A stretch of 26,087 nucleotides of DNA, from contig JAJYTX010000007.1 in NCBI GenBank assembly GCA_021792815.1, positions 1 through 26,087 of the forward strand. Direction: 5' to 3'. This DNA is from Pseudomonadota bacterium (GTDB lineage: Bacteria > Pseudomonadota > Gammaproteobacteria > Steroidobacterales > Steroidobacteraceae). Under the pieces are notes generated by a model. That model had not been told where the DNA came from, did not search any database, and saw only the letters and a list, made by a program, of their open reading frames with translations. How positions within the stretch are numbered: the stretch's first letter is position 1; each line of letters opens with the position of its first letter. This document shows, piece after piece, positions 8,224-17,153 of the stretch. The position numbers and the translations under genes are program-made.

Positions 8224-9480
8224 TCAAGGAACCCTCGCCACGCGGCTCATCGCTGACTCCGGATTCTGTTCGCGCAGTACCAGAGTTGCGGCAGACCACA
8301 TCATTCCCAGCACCAGATAGAGAATAGTCAGGTCCGAATAGGATCCGAAAATCCCCGCGACAAGAAAGCCGAAGAGCCCGTACTTGAGCCATATCGGCTC
8401 GACGCTCTGAAGCTTCGATTTTCCACGTAACGTTCGCTTTACCTGCTTCAGCACCGATACGACGAGCGCCGCCCAGATCAGCAGTCCCGGCAAGCCCAGC
8501 TCCGCCGCCAATCGAAGGTAGGTGTCATGCGCATCACGTAGGCCGAGATCCGGTCGATACTTGTTGTTGGCGAGGGGATAGCAGCCAAGCCCCACACCCA
8601 ATAGCGGATGATCGATGAAGATCTTGAATGCCGTTTTCTGAATTTGCCAACGTTGCTCCGCCGAGCCCGATTTGTCGGCCTCCCTTATAGTGGATATGCT
8701 CGACAGATCTTTCAGCCCCGACATACGCACCCAAAAGCCGTGCGGCACCACCGCGAGTCCGGCACAGAGAGCCACGATTGCGTAGAATGCAATGGCTGCG
8801 CGTCTCATCTTACGGAGAAGGGGCAGAGCCATTCCTGTGACGAGTCCTAGGAACCCGGCACGCGACTCCGTGATAAGTACTATGAGGATGAGGATGGCCG
8901 CGCAACCAACAGTCAGACGCCGAACCATCTTCGACTGCATCGCAGCAGTGGCGATTGAAAGCGCGACGCCCGCGGCCAGGATCGTCATGGCCGCCAGATC
9001 GTTCGGGTTGTCGTAGATGCCATTCCAATACACACGGTGGGCATTCGTAATACCATGAGCGTAATTGATCAGAGTCCCTCGTGCCGGATAAATCATGAAC
9101 GAACCCAGGAACACCAACAGGTAGATCCAGAGTTGCTTTTCGGAGCGGATCGCATTCAGGATGACCAGGAAGATCAGCATCACCTTGAGCCGCGTCTCGA
9201 GCGTCGCAAACGCCACCTCGGGCGACATCGCGACAAAGGCGCTGATGAAAGCCCACGCGAGCAGCGCCACGCCCCACCAGAAAGGCGCCGGAAAGCGAAT
9301 CCGTTCCCGTCCAAAAAATGTCCCGGCGAGCGCCAACACGATTGGGATGTAAGCACTGTGCCATCGTGCCGTCACCGTGATCACGGTAAAGACGAGGAGA
9401 CAGACGAACTGAACTGTGGCTACGCCGGCCCAGGCTTCGCGCGTGGAGTGCCGGATGGAGGCAGGGGCCGGGGCGTTCAC
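8224..9480 (-). CDS. O-antigen ligase/polymerase family protein, XrtA-associated type
   Basis: A 418-residue membrane protein with about 10-12 hydrophobic segments and the Wzy_C signature. In the large periplasmic loop it has GLGCYPLANNKYRPD followed by RDAHDTYLRLAAELGLPG, where the H is the conserved ligase/polymerase residue. An earlier loop carries GIYDNPNDLA, found in the putative O-glycosylation ligases of exosortase A loci. It would join repeat units or transfer glycan to an acceptor on the periplasmic side. Its ATG overlaps the stop of the upstream glycosyltransferase by 4 bp (ATGA, 9477-9480), and the AsnB fusion starts 1 bp after its stop, so the three are translationally linked. Whether it polymerises the EPS or glycosylates proteins cannot be told from sequence. 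Confidence 0.85.
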   Translation of the reverse strand: MNAPAPASIRHSTREAWAGVATVQFVCLLVFTVITVTARWHSAYIPIVLALAGTFFGRERIRFPAPFWWGVALLAWAFISAFVAMSPEVAFATLETRLKVMLIFLVILNAIRSEKQLWIYLLVFLGSFMIYPARGTLINYAHGITNAHRVYWNGIYDNPNDLAAMTILAAGVALSIATAAMQSKMVRRLTVGCAAILILIVLITESRAGFLGLVTGMALPLLRKMRRAAIAFYAIVALCAGLAVVPHGFWVRMSGLKDLSSISTIREADKSGSAEQRWQIQKTAFKIFIDHPLLGVGLGCYPLANNKYRPDLGLRDAHDTYLRLAAELGLPGLLIWAALVVSVLKQVKRTLRGKSKLQSVEPIWLKYGLFGFLVAGIFGSYSDLTILYLVLGMMWSAATLVLREQNPESAMSRVARVP

Positions 9481-10628
9481 TGCAGACGCCCCGGTGCTTG
9501 GACGCGGGCCGCCAGCGTGGTGTACAGACGTCCCAGTCGGGCAATGACGACGGACGCGTGATATCTCGCCCGTACGCGCGACAACCCTTCCTGTGCGAGA
9601 CGGCAGCCGAGTGTCGGGGCCGCGCGCAGGCTGCGGATCCGCGCCGCAAGCACCCCCGGCTCATCCGTGGGCACGAGAAGTCCCGTCTCGTCATCGACGA
9701 TGATGTCGCCGATGCCACCCACCGCGGTTGCGATCACCGGTCTCTGCGCGGCGAGCGCCTCGATCACGGCGTTCGGGAAGCCCTCGCTGAATGAGCAGAG
9801 TATTGACACGTCGAGAAACTGGTGGAGGTTGACCGACGAGACGACCTGCCCCACGAAGTGAACCCGCGACTCGATCCCGAGCTCCCGGGCAAGCCGCGCG
9901 AGCATCGGGCGCTCCGGACCGTCGCCCACCAGGACGACGTGCACGTCCGCCTCCAGCAGCCTGGCTGCCTCGATGAGCAGCCTGTGATTCTTGACCGGTA
10001 CGAGGCGCGCCACGGTGCCCACGACGAAGGCATCCTCCGGGACCCCCCATTCTCGCCTTTGGGCCTGCCTCAACTCCGCCGCGACCGGCTGAAAGGCGGT
10101 CTCTTCGAGGAAGTTCGGCAGCTCGACGATCTTGCGTGCCGGCACGCGCTCCTCGCTCGCGAGCAGCCGGGCCACCGCCCCGCTATTGGCGAGCACGCGG
10201 GTCGCAAACCGGTAGCTCCAGCGGTTGAGGGGAATCAGCCCTCTCCTCGGCGCCTCGTAGGCCCATCGGCGGCTGGCGATCACACGGCAGCGACCCAGGG
10301 CCGATGCCCACGGCGCCGCGAAAATGTTGGTATAGAGGTCATGCGTGTGAGCGACCCGGATGCCACGGCTGCGCAACATGCGCGCGAAACGCAGGCCCTG
10401 GGCCGCGGTGGAGGGTGCGTAGAGGCGCGAAATCGACAGATGGACCATCGGAACACCGAGCGCCTCGTAGCGCGAGCGGAGCGGCCCATCTTCATGAAGA
10501 TGGAACACGGTGATGTCGAACCGATCGAGATCGAGCGCCTCCAGAGAGCGCACTGCGTTGAGCTCTGTCCCACCGATGTCAAACGAATCGATACAGTAGG
10601 CGACCCGGATGTCACGTGGTGAGGGCAT
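9477..10628 (-). CDS. GT4-family glycosyltransferase (GT-B fold), XrtA-associated type
   Basis: A 383-residue cytoplasmic glycosyltransferase that adds a sugar from a nucleotide donor to the growing lipid-linked repeat unit. The N-terminal Rossmann half shows the glycine-rich acceptor loop FDIGGTELNAVRSLE (16-30). The C-terminal half has VGTVARLVPVKNH (203-215), the donor-phosphate region, and the EX7E motif with E282 and E290 in SEGFPNAVIEAL. Length is normal for the family. The gene follows the epimerase by 12 bp and overlaps the ligase start by 4 bp. The sugar donor is not predictable; since a UDP-GlcNAc 2-epimerase is adjacent, UDP-ManNAc or a derivative is one possibility. Confidence 0.9.
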   Translation of the reverse strand: MPSPRDIRVAYCIDSFDIGGTELNAVRSLEALDLDRFDITVFHLHEDGPLRSRYEALGVPMVHLSISRLYAPSTAAQGLRFARMLRSRGIRVAHTHDLYTNIFAAPWASALGRCRVIASRRWAYEAPRRGLIPLNRWSYRFATRVLANSGAVARLLASEERVPARKIVELPNFLEETAFQPVAAELRQAQRREWGVPEDAFVVGTVARLVPVKNHRLLIEAARLLEADVHVVLVGDGPERPMLARLARELGIESRVHFVGQVVSSVNLHQFLDVSILCSFSEGFPNAVIEALAAQRPVIATAVGGIGDIIVDDETGLLVPTDEPGVLAARIRSLRAAPTLGCRLAQEGLSRVRARYHASVVIARLGRLYTTLAARVQAPGRLQ

Positions 10629-10640
10629 GGATCGGTCGCA

Positions 10641-11750
10641 TCAGGTCGAGCGGCTCGCCAGGAAGCGCTCGAGACTCGCCACGGCACGATCGGCGGTACG
10701 CCCGTCCCAGCGCTCGGGCCGCGCCCCGCCGGTCCACCGTCCCTCGAGCGCATCGGACACCCGTTCCGGCAGCTCCGCGGGCTTCGCCAGGCGATTGGTG
10801 CCTTCGGTGATCGTAATGGGCCGCTCCGTGTTCTCCCGCAGCGTCACGCAGGGGATCCCGAGGTAGGTGGTCTCCTCCTGCAGGCCGCCGGAGTCCGTCA
10901 CCGCGATCGCGCAGCCGCAGACCAGGCTCATGAATTCGATGTACCCGAGGGGCTCGGTCGCGCGGATGCGCGGATTCCCGAAGATGCGCCGCTCGAGACC
11001 GAATTCCGCCAGGCGCTTGCGCGTGCGCGGGTGAACCGCGAAGAGGACCTCGACCCGAGTGCTCAGTTGCTCCAACGCCTCCACGATCTCGCCGAGCGTC
11101 TCGGGGTGATCGACGTTCGACGGCCGATGCAGCGTCACCACCGCGTAGGGTGATCCATCGAGCCGCATGCGAGCCGCGGTCGCCGCCGCTTCGATGCGAG
11201 GGCGCAGCATCTCGAACGAGTCGATCATGATGTTGCCGATACGCTCGATCCGGGCCGGCTCCACGCCCTCGCTGCGCAGATTGTCATCCGCATCGCTCGA
11301 GGGTGTCCAAAGCAGATCGGCAACGCTGTCCGTGACCAGCCGGTTGATTTCTTCGGGCATGCGCCGGTCGCGGCTGCGCAGCCCGGCCTCCAGATGCACG
11401 ACCGGGATCCACGCCTTGGCGCCGACGAGTGTGCAGGCGGCCGTCGCGTTCACATCGCCCACGACCACGATCGCGTCTGGACGGTCTTCGGCGCAGACCC
11501 GCTCGTACGCCATCATGGTCCGACCCATCTGCTCGGCGTGCGTGCCGCTGCCCACCCCCAGGTGATGGGCCGGATCCGGCAACTGCAGATCGCGGAAGAA
11601 CGCCTCCGACATGTTGGCGTCATAATGCTGGCCGGTGTGCACGATGCCAGGAGAACACCAGGCCTCCCGGGCCAGCGCGCGATGCAACGGCGCAACTTTC
11701 ATGAAATTCGGGCGTGCCGCCGCAATCAGGTGGATCCGTCGCCGGTTCAC
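10641..11750 (-). CDS. wecB: UDP-N-acetylglucosamine 2-epimerase, non-hydrolysing
   Basis: This enzyme interconverts UDP-GlcNAc and UDP-ManNAc in the cytoplasm, supplying ManNAc-type sugars. Family motifs: RIHLIAAARPNFMKVAPL at the N-terminus, VHTGQHYD, VVGDVNAT, HLEAGLRSRDRRMPEE (about 119-134), VTLHRPSNVD and TDSGGLQEE. I chose the GTG at 11748-11750, giving 369 residues, because homologues begin immediately before the RIHLIAAARPNF strand. No good ribosome-binding site precedes it. The same frame is open to another GTG at 11840, which would add 30 residues without recognisable features; that alternative cannot be excluded and would shorten the gap to the upstream gene from 138 to 48 bp. It is 12 bp upstream of the glycosyltransferase. 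Confidence 0.88.
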   Translation of the reverse strand: MNRRRIHLIAAARPNFMKVAPLHRALAREAWCSPGIVHTGQHYDANMSEAFFRDLQLPDPAHHLGVGSGTHAEQMGRTMMAYERVCAEDRPDAIVVVGDVNATAACTLVGAKAWIPVVHLEAGLRSRDRRMPEEINRLVTDSVADLLWTPSSDADDNLRSEGVEPARIERIGNIMIDSFEMLRPRIEAAATAARMRLDGSPYAVVTLHRPSNVDHPETLGEIVEALEQLSTRVEVLFAVHPRTRKRLAEFGLERRIFGNPRIRATEPLGYIEFMSLVCGCAIAVTDSGGLQEETTYLGIPCVTLRENTERPITITEGTNRLAKPAELPERVSDALEGRWTGGARPERWDGRTADRAVASLERFLASRST

Positions 11751-11888
11751 TGTACGATGGGGAAACGTCAAGCTGGCGTGTGAAGCGCAGTTTATCAGCT
11801 CGGGCCGCGAGGTCGCCACAGCGTCCCCAAAGTGCGCCACATGTCTTGTTTTCGGAGCGCATTGCCCCGCGTTGATCGGGAGGCCCCG

Positions 11889-12977
11889 TCAGGCCCAGAG
11901 GGGATGCGAGCCGTCATGCAGATAGAACGCATCGTTGTCGAGCATCTGGACCCTGAGCGGATGCTCTGGAAACGCGGCGCCGGCCGAGCCGCGCAGGTAA
12001 ATGGGCAACGTGAAGCGGACGTGAAAGCCGCACTCCGTGAGAGCCTGCGACAGGCGCGCATCGCTCGCCCAGGCGGCGATCTCCGCCGCCTGGGCATCGT
12101 ACTGCGCCTGGCGCACCGCCGAGTGCACCCCTGCGCGCCAGTCCTCGGGATCGCTCGAGTCCATCCACAGGTCGGCGAGGCGGATCTGTCCGGGCGTTCG
12201 ACTCAGGGCAAAATACCCGCCGATGCGCCCCGCCCGCTCGAGCCCGTACAACGCCAGAGGGACGATCGGGCAGGCCAGTGCGTGGCGCAAGAGCGCCGGG
12301 CTGCGCTCGAGCACCACGAGTCCCGGTGCGGGTGCAGGCAGAACGGCGCGGAGCGCCTCTACCTCCTCGGCTGCGATCCGGCGTGTCTGCCAGATGCCGG
12401 TATCGACCCGCGGCGCCGACAATGACCACATCACGCTGCGCGCAAATCGGGGGGCGAGCTTCCAGCGCGGCCCGCTCGGCGTGCCCAGGAGACGCGCCGG
12501 GGAGAGTGGGCGGACGTAGCCGGCCACCTCGCCGCACAATCGATAACCCATCAGCGGCATGATCTTGCGCGTCTGCTCGCTGCCGCCGATACCGAGCAGG
12601 AAATCGGTCATCTTCCCGATCTGCTTCATCAGAACGACCCCCGCCCCCACCGCATCTTGCCGGGCTGCCCAGTCGATCATGTGGATCAACCGCTGCCGAG
12701 TCTGCCCGCTGAGCAGAGTGCCCGGCACGAGCGCCCCATGCGCCAGCAGATCGTGACCATCGGTGAGCACGAAGGAACGCGGTCCCGGCCAGTCCGGGCG
12801 CTCCTGCCAGTATTTCCAACGCACATGATCCGGGTCCGCGTCCGGGCGCAGACCGGCCTGTCTCATCAATTCGACGATGGCCGGCCCATCGGCCGGGGTG
12901 GATGGCCTCACCCATCGATGGCCGGACGCAGCGTGTGCGGGCGGGTGAGCGGAGGTGCTGGCAGCGTCTTCGTCCAC
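11889..12977 (-). CDS. GNAT-like acyltransferase-family protein
   Basis: A protein of about 362 residues when started at the GTG at 12975-12977. The recognisable start of the domain, RWVRPSTPADGPAIVELMRQ, and the segment VRWKYWQERPDWPGPRSFVL fit the GNAT N-acetyltransferase-like proteins found in polysaccharide loci, with a second half (LALYGLERAGRIGGYFALS) that may be a second GNAT-like lobe. Catalytic residues cannot be pointed out. It could acetylate or aminoacylate a sugar, and it may fill the place usually held by a FemAB-like protein in XrtA loci. The frame stays open to 13145, but that would run into the divergent xrtA start, so the shorter form is preferred; no strong ribosome-binding site marks either. 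First gene of the minus-strand operon. Confidence 0.65.
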   Translation of the reverse strand: MDEDAASTSAHPPAHAASGHRWVRPSTPADGPAIVELMRQAGLRPDADPDHVRWKYWQERPDWPGPRSFVLTDGHDLLAHGALVPGTLLSGQTRQRLIHMIDWAARQDAVGAGVVLMKQIGKMTDFLLGIGGSEQTRKIMPLMGYRLCGEVAGYVRPLSPARLLGTPSGPRWKLAPRFARSVMWSLSAPRVDTGIWQTRRIAAEEVEALRAVLPAPAPGLVVLERSPALLRHALACPIVPLALYGLERAGRIGGYFALSRTPGQIRLADLWMDSSDPEDWRAGVHSAVRQAQYDAQAAEIAAWASDARLSQALTECGFHVRFTLPIYLRGSAGAAFPEHPLRVQMLDNDAFYLHDGSHPLWA

Positions 12978-13006
12978 GGGGATCGATTTTACAGATTGCC
13001 TGTGGT

Positions 13007-13035
13007 TTGGCCTTGCAATGCAGCTATGGTACAAA
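13007..13035 (+). promoter_or_regulatory. Possible sigma-70 promoter of xrtA
   Basis: TTGGCC (13007-13012) and TACAAA (13030-13035) are separated by 17 bp and lie 67 bp upstream of the chosen xrtA start. Each hexamer matches the consensus at four of six positions. The divergent gene starts at 12977, so control elements for both must sit in this 124-bp gap. Confidence 0.3.
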
Positions 13036-13101
13036 ATGCGGCAGCGGAACGTTGGTTGAGGGTTGCGGCGGGGCTGCCTCCGCCCGGAGGCGCCGGAACA
13101 G

Positions 13102-14664
13102 ATGTCCGATTTCATCTCTCCAGAGGACAGCGAGGCCACCGTCACCGTACGGCCGCCTGGCGCGGCCCGCGCTCGCGGCGGACTCGAATCGCTCGCCGCG
13201 AGCCGTCTGGCGGCCGTGTTCGGGCTCTGGATCGCGGTCGCGGTCCTCTACTGGCCGAGCAGTGTGGCGCTCAATGGGCTGTGGCTCAGCATCACCGAAG
13301 AGACCTATACGCACGGCTATCTCGTGCTGCTCATTTCGCTGTGGCTCGTCGTACGCGACCGTGCCCGGCTGGCGGCGTCCCCTGCGCGCCCGGCGCGGGG
13401 CGCCCTGGTGGCGGTCGCGATCCTGAGCGCGCTGTGGCTGTGGGCCTGGCGGGCGGCCATCCAGGAGGCACACCTGCTGCTCCTGCCATTGCTGCTGCTC
13501 GCCGCCATCTGCGCGGCGCTCGGCTGGCGTGCCGGCCGTCTGCTCGCATTCCCGGTTGGATATCTCTATTTCGCGATGCCGCTGTGGGGCTACATCAACG
13601 GTATCGTGCGGGAGGCGAGCAGCCGGGCGACCGGGCTGCTGATCTGGATCACGGGCCTGCCGGCCTACATGCAGGGCAACTACGTGCACCTTCCCGGCGG
13701 CACGATCGAGATCGCCAACAGCTGCAGCGGTCTGCACGCGCTGATCGTCGGGCTGGCGCTCGCCGCCCTGTATGGGAAGGTCGCGGGCGATCCGCCGCGA
13801 CGACGGATCGAGTGGCTGGCCGTGATGGGCGTCCTCGCGCTCGTCGTCAACTGGATCCGCATTTTCATCGTGATCGGCGCGGCGGAGGCCACCGACATGC
13901 GCAGCTCCCTCGTCAAGAGTCACTACTGGCTCGGATGGTGGCTGTTCGCAGCGGGTTTCGCCGTATTTCTCTGGTGGGCGGGACGCCGGGGCTCCACCGC
14001 AGCGCCCGCGGAAGCGGCACGTTCCGAAAAGATTGCCACGCCTTCCCCCCGCGCGCCCATCAGCCTGGCCCGCATCACGCTGGTGTTCGCCGTTCTCGCC
14101 GTCATGCCGCTGCTCTCCTACGCGATGGACTCGACCCATGCGGCCGGCGCGATCGCCATCGACTGGCCTTCTGCCCCAAAGGGCTGGTCGGGCCCACAGC
14201 CGGTCACCGGCGGCGAATGGCATCCCCATTTCGTCCATCCGAGCGGCGAGTCCCTGCGCGTCTATACCGGCGCCGGCGGACAATCGCTCGAGGTCTTTGC
14301 GGTCGCTTACCGCGTCCAGACCCAGAACGGCAAACTGCTCGGCTATCGCAATGACCTGCTGGAGGGAACACCCCCCCTGCGGAGAGTATCGACACGGATC
14401 GTGGCGTCCTCTTCGGGGCGCTGGCGCGAGACGCTCGCCGTCGATTCCGTGGGCATGCGCTCGCTCATCTGGTCGCGCTACCGGATCGGCGGCCATCTGT
14501 TCGTCGATCCACGCCTGTCGCAGCTTTGGTATGGCCTGGAGGCGTTCGGCCGTCCGCCCGTGTCTTCCCTGGTCGCACTACGCAGCCTGTGCGTACCGGA
14601 TTGCCGGGCTGCCCGGGCACGCCTGAGGGTGGCTGCGCAAAGCCTGCAGCCCATTCTCCGGTAG
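13102..14664 (+). CDS. xrtA: Exosortase A fused to EpsI-family domain
   Basis: A 520-residue inner-membrane protein. Residues 1-295 are the exosortase, a transpeptidase-like cysteine protease that recognises PEP-CTERM tails; it has about eight hydrophobic segments and the three conserved residues C208 (IANSCSGLHAL), R253 (VNWIRIF) and H274 (SHYWLGWW). Residues about 325-520 are an EpsI domain: one membrane segment then a periplasmic domain (WPSAPKGWSGPQPVTGGEW onward). XrtA-EpsI fusions are known. The ATG at 13102 is chosen over the TTG at 13063 because GGAGG (13086-13090) precedes it. The gene is transcribed away from the sugar-biosynthesis operon and converges with the beta-barrel gene, an arrangement different from the single-strand order common in these loci. 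Confidence 0.93.
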   Translation: MSDFISPEDSEATVTVRPPGAARARGGLESLAASRLAAVFGLWIAVAVLYWPSSVALNGLWLSITEETYTHGYLVLLISLWLVVRDRARLAASPARPARGALVAVAILSALWLWAWRAAIQEAHLLLLPLLLLAAICAALGWRAGRLLAFPVGYLYFAMPLWGYINGIVREASSRATGLLIWITGLPAYMQGNYVHLPGGTIEIANSCSGLHALIVGLALAALYGKVAGDPPRRRIEWLAVMGVLALVVNWIRIFIVIGAAEATDMRSSLVKSHYWLGWWLFAAGFAVFLWWAGRRGSTAAPAEAARSEKIATPSPRAPISLARITLVFAVLAVMPLLSYAMDSTHAAGAIAIDWPSAPKGWSGPQPVTGGEWHPHFVHPSGESLRVYTGAGGQSLEVFAVAYRVQTQNGKLLGYRNDLLEGTPPLRRVSTRIVASSSGRWRETLAVDSVGMRSLIWSRYRIGGHLFVDPRLSQLWYGLEAFGRPPVSSLVALRSLCVPDCRAARARLRVAAQSLQPILR

Positions 14665-14709
14665 CAGCGTATCCCGCAGACGTGTATTTCGACCGATCCG
14701 GGCCTGCGT

Positions 14710-16185
14710 CTACCCGCCGTACCCGCCCATCAGGCTCGACATGCCCGGCATCCCCTGCAGGGAGGGCTGCATGGGCCGTTGGCCAAAAAGGTCGTACGTC
14801 ACATACACGCCGATCAGGTCATCGTTGTACGATGAAGCGAGGAAGCCCGATTGGCCCGATGAGCCGCTCTGGTGCATGCGCTCGACGTAGACCCAGATCA
14901 TCGTACGGGCGAATCGCTTGGAAAAGGTCAACCCGATGTTTTCGCGGCGGGTCGTCGCGCTGAGATGACCGTAGCGGTCCCAGTAGCCTTGCGCCGAGAG
15001 CTGCACCCTCAGCGTCGGGCGCAGCTGCCTGCCCAGGGTGACAGTGACGGTCTCATCTCTATGGTTGTACTGGTTGATCGTGGCACTCGTCTGATCAAAG
15101 ATCTGCTCCTCGTAGCCCCCCGTGAGCGACAGGCTGGTGCGCGCGCGGTTGAAGAGCCAGCCCACCCCGGCCGATCGCTGGTTGAACGGCTGGGCCACTG
15201 CATAACCGGGGTTGAGGGACGCGCCGGTCTGCAGACCGATCCGCGCGCCGGGCGATCCCAGCGAGCCGCCATTGGTGGTGTAGATCTGCTCGCCATCGAG
15301 ATACACGGTCGAGAACGGTGAGATCTGGCGGCTGATTCGCGCCTGGTAAAGCGGCGCGCCGTGTCGCGACGCTCCTCCGTACTGGATCGTGTTGTAGCCC
15401 GCTTGCAGCTGTACCTCGGTGCGCACGAACTGCGCGTGGTACGAGATCGATGCCTGCCGGATGTCGTAGCTCGTGGATGCTCCACCGAAGTAGCCCCGGA
15501 CCGCCGCGCGATCGATGTACTGGGTATGCGCAGTGCTGGCCGACAGCGATACGGATGATGCGCCCGGGAGCGCATGCCGGAACCGGGCGCCACCCTGGTA
15601 GGTCTGAGAGTCGAACGGCGAGCGCTGATAGGTGGTGCGCGAGTACAGGCCGAAGAGCGTCAGGCGATTGGTGAGCCCGAAGTGCAGATTGACCAAGGGC
15701 CCGGTCGTCACGTCATTGATCGTTTGCAGGTTCAGGGGCGTGGGGGATGCCAGGGGATCGGTCATTTCCTCGCCGAAGCTGTCAGAGAGCTGCCACTGCA
15801 GGAGGTCCGTGGGCTTGCCGAGCACGCCCGAGCCAAAGAAATTTCCATAGAAACTGCCCCCGAAAGAGCCCCGCACGTACTGTACCCGCTCGAGATTACC
15901 GAGCAGATTCAGGCTGAGATTGCCGAGGCGCTGGTAGTCGACGTTGAGCCCGACGGTGCCGATGCCGTCACTGGCTCGCTGACCTCGGGTGAGCAGGGCA
16001 TTGTCGGTATAGGCGAGCCCCCCCATCAGATCCACGTAACCGCTCGGTCGCGCGGCGGCGGAAGGGATATCCGGCTGTGCCGACAGCGATGACTGCGACG
16101 GCTGCGCCACTTGCTGCGCCGCCGCTTGCCCCTGCCATGCCAGAGCGAGCAGGACCAGACATACATGCCGTGTGTCGATCTTCAT
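14710..16185 (-). CDS. XrtA-system outer-membrane beta-barrel protein
   Basis: A 491-residue exported protein with a signal peptide (MKIDTRHVCL start, hydrophobic core, cleavage probably after AAA at 21-23) followed by alternating amphipathic strands typical of an outer-membrane barrel, e.g. GYVDLMGGLAYTDNALLT (about 49-66) and repeated aromatic strand ends. It matches the approximately 450-500-residue barrel protein found next to the BY-kinase in exosortase A loci, possibly the polysaccharide outer-membrane channel or anchor. The C-terminus is Met/Gly-rich (SSLMGGYGG) and lacks the usual final Phe, so insertion through the BAM complex may use an internal strand. It starts 71 bp after the kinase gene and is last in that operon, facing xrtA with 45 bp between stops. 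Confidence 0.82.
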   Translation of the reverse strand: MKIDTRHVCLVLLALAWQGQAAAQQVAQPSQSSLSAQPDIPSAAARPSGYVDLMGGLAYTDNALLTRGQRASDGIGTVGLNVDYQRLGNLSLNLLGNLERVQYVRGSFGGSFYGNFFGSGVLGKPTDLLQWQLSDSFGEEMTDPLASPTPLNLQTINDVTTGPLVNLHFGLTNRLTLFGLYSRTTYQRSPFDSQTYQGGARFRHALPGASSVSLSASTAHTQYIDRAAVRGYFGGASTSYDIRQASISYHAQFVRTEVQLQAGYNTIQYGGASRHGAPLYQARISRQISPFSTVYLDGEQIYTTNGGSLGSPGARIGLQTGASLNPGYAVAQPFNQRSAGVGWLFNRARTSLSLTGGYEEQIFDQTSATINQYNHRDETVTVTLGRQLRPTLRVQLSAQGYWDRYGHLSATTRRENIGLTFSKRFARTMIWVYVERMHQSGSSGQSGFLASSYNDDLIGVYVTYDLFGQRPMQPSLQGMPGMSSLMGGYGG

Positions 16186-16256
16186 GCTGATGCATCCCCG
16201 TCACGCTGGAGCCTGCTCCGGCGTGCATTGAGTCCCCCGGGTGTCTCGAGCCAGCC

Positions 16257-17153
16257 CTAGGCGCTGTCCTGATTCGGGCGCTCGCTGCCGTAACCGTAAT
16301 AGTAATACGCAGAGGTCACCGACCGGGTGCTCTGGTTGAGCACCAGCGACACGGCCGGATGCCCCTCCAGGGTCTTCAGCGCATCGAGCAGCACCGGCTG
16401 CGGGGTCGACTCGGCGCGCACCACCACCACGATCTGCCCGACCACGTGGGTCAGGGCCGAGGATTCGGTGGTTTGCAGCAGCGGCGGGGAGTCGAAAACC
16501 ACGATGCGCCGGCTGTCGTGCCGGCCGAGGAACTCGGCGATCTGCTGCATCCGGGTGCTCGAGAGGAGCTCGGTCGCCTCCTCGGAGCCCAACCCCGCGG
16601 GCAGGAACGACAGCGTCGGGACGTCCGTGGCGCGGACGAGCGATTCCACATCGAGATGCGGATCGCGCAGCGCATCGAGCAGGCCCGGCGACTCGCCGAC
16701 GCCGAGCACGTGGCTCAACTGCGGCTTGGCGACATCGGCATCGATGAGCAGCACCTTGAGGTCCTTCTCGAGCGCCAGGCTGAGCGCCAGATTGAGGGCC
16801 GTGAAGGTCTTGCCCTCCCCCGCCATGGCGCTCGCAATCATGATGAGGTAGCCCTTCGGCGCGCGCGGTACGCCACGACCGATGGCCTGCGCGACCAGCG
16901 GATGCTTGATCTTGCGGTACTGGCGCGAGAGCAGGCTCACGTCTTCCTCGGGAGGCAGAAGCCCGGCGGCGCGCAGCGCCCCGCGCTCGAGAGCGATGGG
17001 CGGCAGTTGCGACCCTGCGCCTTGCGCGGCATGCGCAGGCGGTGCCTCTTGTGCCGGGTACCTCGCAGAGGCATCCGCAGTCACTGCGGAGGACTCTCCC
17101 GAGTGCTGTTTCTCTTCCTGAAGCTTGCGGATCGCCTTCTCAACCACACTCAT
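16257..17153 (-). CDS. BY-kinase (CpsD/CapB-type tyrosine autokinase), XrtA-associated
   Basis: A 298-residue cytoplasmic ATPase/tyrosine kinase that works with the chain-length protein to control polymer export. It shows Walker A ASAMAGEGKT (107-116), Walker A' VLLIDADVAKP (134-144) and Walker B VVFDSPP (218-224), plus a C-terminal tyrosine cluster (Y283-Y286, Y288) for autophosphorylation. The start ATG at 17151-17153 overlaps the chain-length stop as ATGA, which is strong evidence for this start over an upstream in-frame one at 17291. The first 60 residues (MSVVEKAIRKLQEEKQ) are typical of the XrtA-associated subgroup. Confidence 0.92.
   Translation of the reverse strand: MSVVEKAIRKLQEEKQHSGESSAVTADASARYPAQEAPPAHAAQGAGSQLPPIALERGALRAAGLLPPEEDVSLLSRQYRKIKHPLVAQAIGRGVPRAPKGYLIMIASAMAGEGKTFTALNLALSLALEKDLKVLLIDADVAKPQLSHVLGVGESPGLLDALRDPHLDVESLVRATDVPTLSFLPAGLGSEEATELLSSTRMQQIAEFLGRHDSRRIVVFDSPPLLQTTESSALTHVVGQIVVVVRAESTPQPVLLDALKTLEGHPAVSLVLNQSTRSVTSAYYYYGYGSERPNQDSA

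Noticed and set aside
6813..8327. A 504-residue open frame on the plus strand
   Set aside because: It is antisense to the clear catalytic motifs of the AsnB module and extends into the ligase gene; no family features.
13001..13017. Sigma-54-like sequence upstream of xrtA (TGG...TTGCA)
   Set aside because: GG and GC are nine bases apart instead of ten, and this spacing is strict for RpoN.
12978..13145. Longer start for the GNAT-like gene
   Set aside because: The extra residues have no domain similarity and would overlap the divergent xrtA start and its ribosome-binding site.
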